Source: DATCLS01 sp035265325 (GTDB lineage Bacteria; Actinomycetota; Acidimicrobiia; Acidimicrobiales; VFJN01). Taken from it: a stretch of 19,155 nucleotides of DNA. The stretch's first letter is position 1. Every line of letters begins with the position of its first letter. The stretch spans positions 1 to 19,155 of the forward strand of contig DATFOS010000210.1 in the NCBI GenBank assembly GCA_035265325.1, written 5' to 3'. The notes under the pieces are model-generated. The model was not told where the DNA came from. It did not search any database and saw only the letters and a list, made by a program, of their open reading frames with translations. Below, one piece after another: positions 15,452 to 19,155 of the stretch. The position numbers and the translations under genes were made by a program.

Positions 15452-15703
15452 CTAGTTGATGAGGGCGTCCGGGTCGGTGCCGGCCGACTCGATCGCCGTG
15501 CGGACCTTGGCCACCAGCGTGTCGGGCACCTGCTCCTGGCACTTACGCCGGATGACCTGGCGCAGTTCGGCCTCGAAGTCGTAGGGCTCGGCGCAGGGCT
15601 GACAGTCGTCGAGGTGGTGCTGGATCAGCTTCCGTCGGTCGTCGGTGAGCTCACCGTCGAGGAAGCCGTACAGCTCGTGGAGTGCGTCTTCGCAGTCAGA
15701 CAT
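15452..15703 (-). CDS. rsrA: Zinc-containing anti-sigma factor of the RsrA type
   Basis: Binds and silences SigR in reduced cells and releases it when thiols are oxidised. 83 residues. The ZAS motif is H30-x3-C34-x2-C37 (HLDDCQPC), with an N-terminal Cys4 in the place of the redox partner cysteine of RsrA and another Cys at about 55. The region LYGFLDGELTDDRRKLIQHHLDDC is typical of mycothiol-system anti-sigma-R factors. It begins 4 bp after sigR ends, so the pair is co-transcribed. No clear ribosome site is visible, which fits translational coupling to sigR. Confidence 0.92.
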   Translation of the reverse strand: MSDCEDALHELYGFLDGELTDDRRKLIQHHLDDCQPCAEPYDFEAELRQVIRRKCQEQVPDTLVAKVRTAIESAGTDPDALIN

Positions 15704-15707
15704 GGGT

Positions 15708-16277
15708 TCAGGGCCGGGTCGGTGTGAGGTTCCGGTCCACGGCGTACTCGTACAACCGCTTCTGCAACGCCTTTCTTCCGCGATGCAGGCGACTCATGAC
15801 CGTACCGATCGGGATCTCGAGGATGTCGGCGATCTCCTTGTACGAGAAGCCCTCGACGTCGGCGAGCAGGACGGCCAGGCGGAAGTTGTCCGGAAGCGAC
15901 TCGATCGCCTCCTTGACCTCCGTGTCCGTGAACCGGTCGAGCAGCTCGTCCTCGGCGCTCCGGCCGGCCATGGCCGCCTCGAGCCCGCCGATGCGGCGGT
16001 AGAGGTAGAGGTCTTCCACCTCGTCGAGCTCGGTCTCGTCGGGCCGGCGCTTCTTGGCCCGGTAGGTGTTGATGTACGTGTTCGTGAGGATGCGGTAGAG
16101 CCAGGCCTTGAGGTTCGTGCCCTCCTGGAACCCGCCGAAGCCGCGGTAGGCGCGCAGGTAGGTCTCCTGCACGAGGTCCTCGGCGTCCGACGGGTTGCGC
16201 GTCATGCGCAGGGCGGCGGCGTACAGGGACGGCATGAGGTCCATCGCCTGGTCCGCGAACGTCGCCCGATCGGCCAT
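15708..16277 (-). CDS. sigR: RNA polymerase ECF sigma factor of the SigR/SigH type
   Basis: Directs transcription of thiol-oxidative-stress genes. 189 residues. Region 2 contains NPSDAEDLVQETYLRAYRGFGGFQEGTNLKAWLYRILTNTYINTYRAKKRRP, almost diagnostic of the SigR/SigH group. Region 4 contains LPDNFRLAVLLADVEGFSYKEIADILEIPIGTVMSRLHRGRKAL. The N-terminus starts directly at region 2 (ATG at 16277). No SigR-consensus promoter is visible in the 16-bp gap to the upstream gene or in the last ~200 bp of that gene, so autoregulation, if present, must act further upstream. rsrA follows 4 bp downstream. Confidence 0.95.
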   Translation of the reverse strand: MADRATFADQAMDLMPSLYAAALRMTRNPSDAEDLVQETYLRAYRGFGGFQEGTNLKAWLYRILTNTYINTYRAKKRRPDETELDEVEDLYLYRRIGGLEAAMAGRSAEDELLDRFTDTEVKEAIESLPDNFRLAVLLADVEGFSYKEIADILEIPIGTVMSRLHRGRKALQKRLYEYAVDRNLTPTRP

Positions 16278-16293
16278 GGCCGGGACCCTACCG

Positions 16294-18063
16294 TCAGCCG
16301 CGCGGGTCGAGGGCCCCGACCGCGTAGCGCATCGAGGGGTCCCACAGGAGGAACCGATCGACGCCCCGCGCCCGGGCCGCGTCGATCTCGGCCCGGACCT
16401 CGCCGTCGCCGTAGGTCACGCCTCGCGAGCTGAAGTCCTGCAGCGAGGGGACGAGCCACACGCCGGTCCCCGACGCCATCTGCTGGACCTGCTCGAGCGC
16501 CCGGAAGACCGTGTCGTACGGGGCGGTGGCGGGGCTGGGCAGGCTGAAGCTGCCGCTGCTCCAGTCGCCCGGGTGGATCGTCGGCACCAGGTAGTCGGCG
16601 TTGCGGGCGAAGTCGCCGATGTCCTGGCCGACGAGGGCGGGGTCGGTCAGGGCGATGCCGGCGGTCGTCACGCCCTGGAACGCACCGCGGCGGCGCAGCT
16701 CGGCGTGGGCCTCGGCGAGGAACGTGACCATCGTCTCGGCCGGCGTCCCGCTGAGGCCGGGGACGAGCATGGTGTCGTCGCCGCTGCGGGGCTTGCGGAC
16801 GTCGTCCCACAGGATGTCGTCGACGCCCCGGCTCACGGCGTCGAGGGCGATGTCGAGGTTGTAGCGACGCACCGCAGGGCTGGCGAAGTTCGTGAACTCG
16901 CCCGGCTCCTCGTAGGGGCGGCCGTCCGGCGTCTGGACCACCTGGTCGCCCTGGCCGGCAGCCCAGGCGGCCCGCGCCAGGATCGGGTCGCGGAACGCCG
17001 AGATCCGCCCGACCACCCGGCCGCCGCGGGACTCGACCGAGGCGATCAGGTCCTCGAGGTCGTAGTACGGCGTGACGGCGCCGATCTCGCGGGCGCGGGC
17101 GACCTGCGTGTCGTAGCCGACCACGCCGTCCTCGCCCTTGAGGTCGAGCACGACCGTGTCGACGCGGCCCTCCTCCAGCAGCTGGAAGACGCCGTTGCGC
17201 AGCGGCGGGTTGGTCCACGAGGCGGCGGTGACGTGGACCGCCCGGGTCGAGGGGTACGCCACCGGCATCGCCAGCGGGACCGTGGTCACGTTCCCCGCCT
17301 CGTCGACGGACTGGACCGTCAGCGCCCCGGCCGGCGGGCGGGCGAACTCGACCGTGAACGCCCCGTCGTCACCCACCTCGGCGTCCCGCCCGTCGGCGGT
17401 GACGACGGTGCCCGGCTCGGCGGTCCCACGGACCGTCGTGGGCTCGTCGATGGCGACCGGCCGGGACACGCGCTCGACCTCCAGCTCGGGGGCGGTCGTG
17501 TCGACCGTGAAGTCCCAGCGGAACTCGGCGTCGCCGATGGCCGGACGGGGTACGCGCAGCACCAGCGCGTGGTCGCCCTCCTCCAGCTCGCCGCCCGGGC
17601 GCCAGGTGATGACCTGGCCGTCGGCTTCGGGCTCCTCGACCGGCTCCCCGTCGAGCTCCAGCGTGGCGCCCTCCAGCCGGTCGGGCGAGCCGACGTCCAT
17701 GGTCACGACCATGTCGGCCAGGGCGTCGGCGTCGAGGAAGGCGCCGTCCTCGAGGCCCTCCTGCGCCACGTCGACCCGGGTCCCCCGGTACACGAGGACG
17801 AGGACGAACACGAGCGTCCCGATCCCGAACAGGCCGGCGAGGATCGCCCCGACGTCGATCTTCCTCTTCCGCCGGAACATCGAGTCCTCGGGCGCCGGGC
17901 GGGCCTCGAAGGCCATCGGGCGGGGACCGAAGTCGAGCTTGCCGCCGCCCAGCGCGCCCGGCGACGCGTCGCGGCGATGGCGCCGGCCGCGCCCCTTACG
18001 TGTCCGGCCGCGCGCGCCGATCTCGCCCGAGGCGAGGTCCGCGCTGTCGGTCGGGGAGGTCAT
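16294..18063 (-). CDS. Membrane-anchored putative glycoside hydrolase (DUF4015-like) with Ig-like domain
   Basis: 589 residues from the ATG at 18063; an upstream in-frame GTG at 18132 would add 23. Residues 1-70 are cytoplasmic, Arg-rich and disordered. One transmembrane helix lies at 71-92 (VGAILAGLFGIGTLVFVLVLVY). The rest is extracytoplasmic: a beta-rich part, an Ig-like repeat (about 189-268, with VRGTAEPGTVV, DDGAFTVEF and VQSVDEAGNVT), then a TIM-barrel-like domain from about 275. Signatures of the barrel are AVHVTAASW, VDTVVLDLKGEDGVVGY, VVGRISAFRDPILA, VDDILWDDVRKPRSG, YLVPTIHPGDW and GVDRFLLWDPSMRY, as in the putative glycoside hydrolase family formerly DUF4015. Substrate unknown; a cell-envelope glycan is inferred. 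The stop lies 16 bp before sigR. Confidence 0.85.
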   Translation of the reverse strand: MTSPTDSADLASGEIGARGRTRKGRGRRHRRDASPGALGGGKLDFGPRPMAFEARPAPEDSMFRRKRKIDVGAILAGLFGIGTLVFVLVLVYRGTRVDVAQEGLEDGAFLDADALADMVVTMDVGSPDRLEGATLELDGEPVEEPEADGQVITWRPGGELEEGDHALVLRVPRPAIGDAEFRWDFTVDTTAPELEVERVSRPVAIDEPTTVRGTAEPGTVVTADGRDAEVGDDGAFTVEFARPPAGALTVQSVDEAGNVTTVPLAMPVAYPSTRAVHVTAASWTNPPLRNGVFQLLEEGRVDTVVLDLKGEDGVVGYDTQVARAREIGAVTPYYDLEDLIASVESRGGRVVGRISAFRDPILARAAWAAGQGDQVVQTPDGRPYEEPGEFTNFASPAVRRYNLDIALDAVSRGVDDILWDDVRKPRSGDDTMLVPGLSGTPAETMVTFLAEAHAELRRRGAFQGVTTAGIALTDPALVGQDIGDFARNADYLVPTIHPGDWSSGSFSLPSPATAPYDTVFRALEQVQQMASGTGVWLVPSLQDFSSRGVTYGDGEVRAEIDAARARGVDRFLLWDPSMRYAVGALDPRG

Positions 18064-18316
18064 TCGGGCACCGCCTGGCTCGTCGCTCGGTGCACGGTAC
18101 CCCTCGGTCCGTGCCCGTGAGGGCCGCTTCACGGACCGTCAACGGATGGTCATGGTTACGGCCGGATCAAGGCGGTCCGCGCCGCTCGGGCCCTACACCT
18201 CGCGCACCATGGCCAGGCTCCTGCTGCGGCAGCGTGCCCCCGGTGAAGGCGGCCGGGGCCGCCTGTCTTCGAGCACCCCGAGCCGGGATCGGGCGATGTG
18301 TCCGCTGTTCTCGTGG

Positions 18317-18997
18317 TCAGCCAGCAAGGAGGGCGGCGTCACTTCGGACCAACCCCTCGCGGTACGCGAGGAAGATGGCCGCTGCGATCGAGAGGAGGCC
18401 AATCGCTGCGACGGCACCGGCGTGGGACGCCAGCAGGACGCCACCGAGCATGGCGACGAAGAGCCCACGGGAGGCGCCCGCCGATCGCAGTACCAGCGCC
18501 GTGGCGATGACCACTGTCAGGAGCGCGACCGCCTGCAGTAACCAGAGAGGCGAGAAGTCCGCGGTGAATCGGTTATCCACCAGGTAGTCCGCCGTACTGG
18601 CCGCTCCCGCCTGCTCCGGCCCGTCCAGCCCGTTTGCATGATGGACGGCAAGGCCCGACGCGAGTCCTGTCACGGAGTCGAACGCCGAGAAGGCCACGAG
18701 CCATACGGGGAGCGCCAGACGAGCGAGCGTGGCGGCGGTGCCGGCCCGGCCAAGGAGAAGCACCCAGAACGCGAGGGCCAGCCCAAGGGCCAGCACGAGC
18801 TGTGCGAAGTGCACCCCGAGCCACAGAGCGACTTTGTCGTCGAGATAGTCGTATACGTCACCGTTGCCCTGTGGATGCACCAACGCCACCACGATCCACA
18901 CGAGAGGGACGGCCACCAACAGGAGCCGTGGGGCTGTGCCGATTCGCGGCCCCACCTCACTTTCGCCGGGTGTCGCGGACGGCTCGGTCAATGTCAT
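18317..18997 (-). CDS. Unrecognised six-helix membrane protein
   Basis: 226 residues. Predicted helices by eye: about 24-41, 57-82, 89-118, 150-170, 177-193 and 195-212. A short polar N-terminus precedes them, and an extracytoplasmic-type loop (about 119-149) contains LDGPEQAGAASTADYLVDNRFTADFSP. I do not recognise the family; it loosely resembles DUF4386-type proteins in length and topology. The ATG at 18997 has a good AGAGGGGG ribosome site 5 nt upstream. Codon third positions include visibly more A and T than in the neighbouring operon, which may mean recent acquisition or only relaxed codon use. It is separated from the hydrolase gene by about 250 bp without a clear terminator. Confidence 0.8.
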   Translation of the reverse strand: MTLTEPSATPGESEVGPRIGTAPRLLLVAVPLVWIVVALVHPQGNGDVYDYLDDKVALWLGVHFAQLVLALGLALAFWVLLLGRAGTAATLARLALPVWLVAFSAFDSVTGLASGLAVHHANGLDGPEQAGAASTADYLVDNRFTADFSPLWLLQAVALLTVVIATALVLRSAGASRGLFVAMLGGVLLASHAGAVAAIGLLSIAAAIFLAYREGLVRSDAALLAG

Positions 18998-19155
18998 GAC
19001 TACCCCCTCTAGTCACCTCTTGACGCTACTGCCTGGGTCTCGAAGCCCGCGGAGGACGGCGCCGGAGGTGCCGCCCGCAGGTTGGCCGCTAGCTTCGGCG
19101 CAGCCGGCGCCCTTGGCGTGGCCGCGGCTCGGGCGATGGGGGCGAAGTCCTTCGG

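Noticed and set aside
18064..18132. Earlier GTG start for the putative glycoside hydrolase
   Set aside because: It adds 23 unremarkable polar residues and no better ribosome site; the ATG at 18063 is preferred, though the choice is not certain.
19015..19155. Open frames reaching the right edge on both strands
   Set aside because: They are too short, no recognisable motif or ribosome site is present, and several frames are open at once, as expected from GC bias. An incoming gene end cannot be excluded.

Overview
This is a very GC-rich bacterial chromosome segment of actinobacterial type. The evidence is the codon use, the many GTG starts, the SigR/RsrA-type redox sigma/anti-sigma pair, the DUF2342 zinc protease beside tilS, and the FtsH/Hpt/TilS/FolE neighbourhood. 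My best inference is a member of the Acidimicrobiia, but the sequence alone does not prove this. No insertion sequence, phage gene, CRISPR array, rRNA or tRNA gene was seen.

Block 1 (about 204-14130) is transcribed right to left. In transcription order it encodes a tiny membrane protein, a DUF2342 metalloprotease, TilS, Hpt, FtsH, FolE, FolP, an inactive-looking dual-specificity-phosphatase-like protein, FolB, FolK, a DUF2520 Rossmann protein, PanC, PanD, NadB, a DUF2510 plus LURP-one/scramblase-like protein, and NadC. It therefore joins tRNA modification, purine salvage and membrane proteolysis to three cofactor pathways: folate (folE, folP, folB, folK), pantothenate (panC, panD, possibly the DUF2520 reductase) and NAD (nadB, nadC). 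Several junctions are 4-13 bp overlaps, notably folP/phosphatase-like/folB/folK, so translation is probably coupled. panB and nadA are not in the window. Just after nadC, the last codons of nadC and its downstream hairpins are partly duplicated in tandem (period 146 bp), and the repeat runs off the left edge.

Block 2 (14351-15442) holds a minus-strand 62-codon zinc-ribbon-like protein gene. It has a clear intrinsic terminator and a match to the SigR promoter consensus (GGAAT, 18 bp, GTT) 9 nt before its start codon. The only plus-strand gene of the window, a single-domain bacterial sugar transferase, is divergent from it. A 12-bp-stem hairpin separates that gene from the convergent rsrA.

Block 3 (15452-19012) is again minus strand: an unrecognised six-helix membrane protein with less GC-rich codon use, a membrane-anchored putative glycoside hydrolase (DUF4015-like), then sigR and rsrA. 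sigR begins 16 bp after the hydrolase gene, so it is probably at least partly co-transcribed with it. The last ~140 bases hold no gene I can support.

The most interesting items are the pseudophosphatase inside the folate operon (catalytic Cys replaced by Gln in an otherwise intact HCX5R frame), the SigR-type promoter on the zinc-ribbon gene close to sigR-rsrA, the tandem duplication at the nadC 3' end, and the missing conventional start codon at the expected place for tilS.
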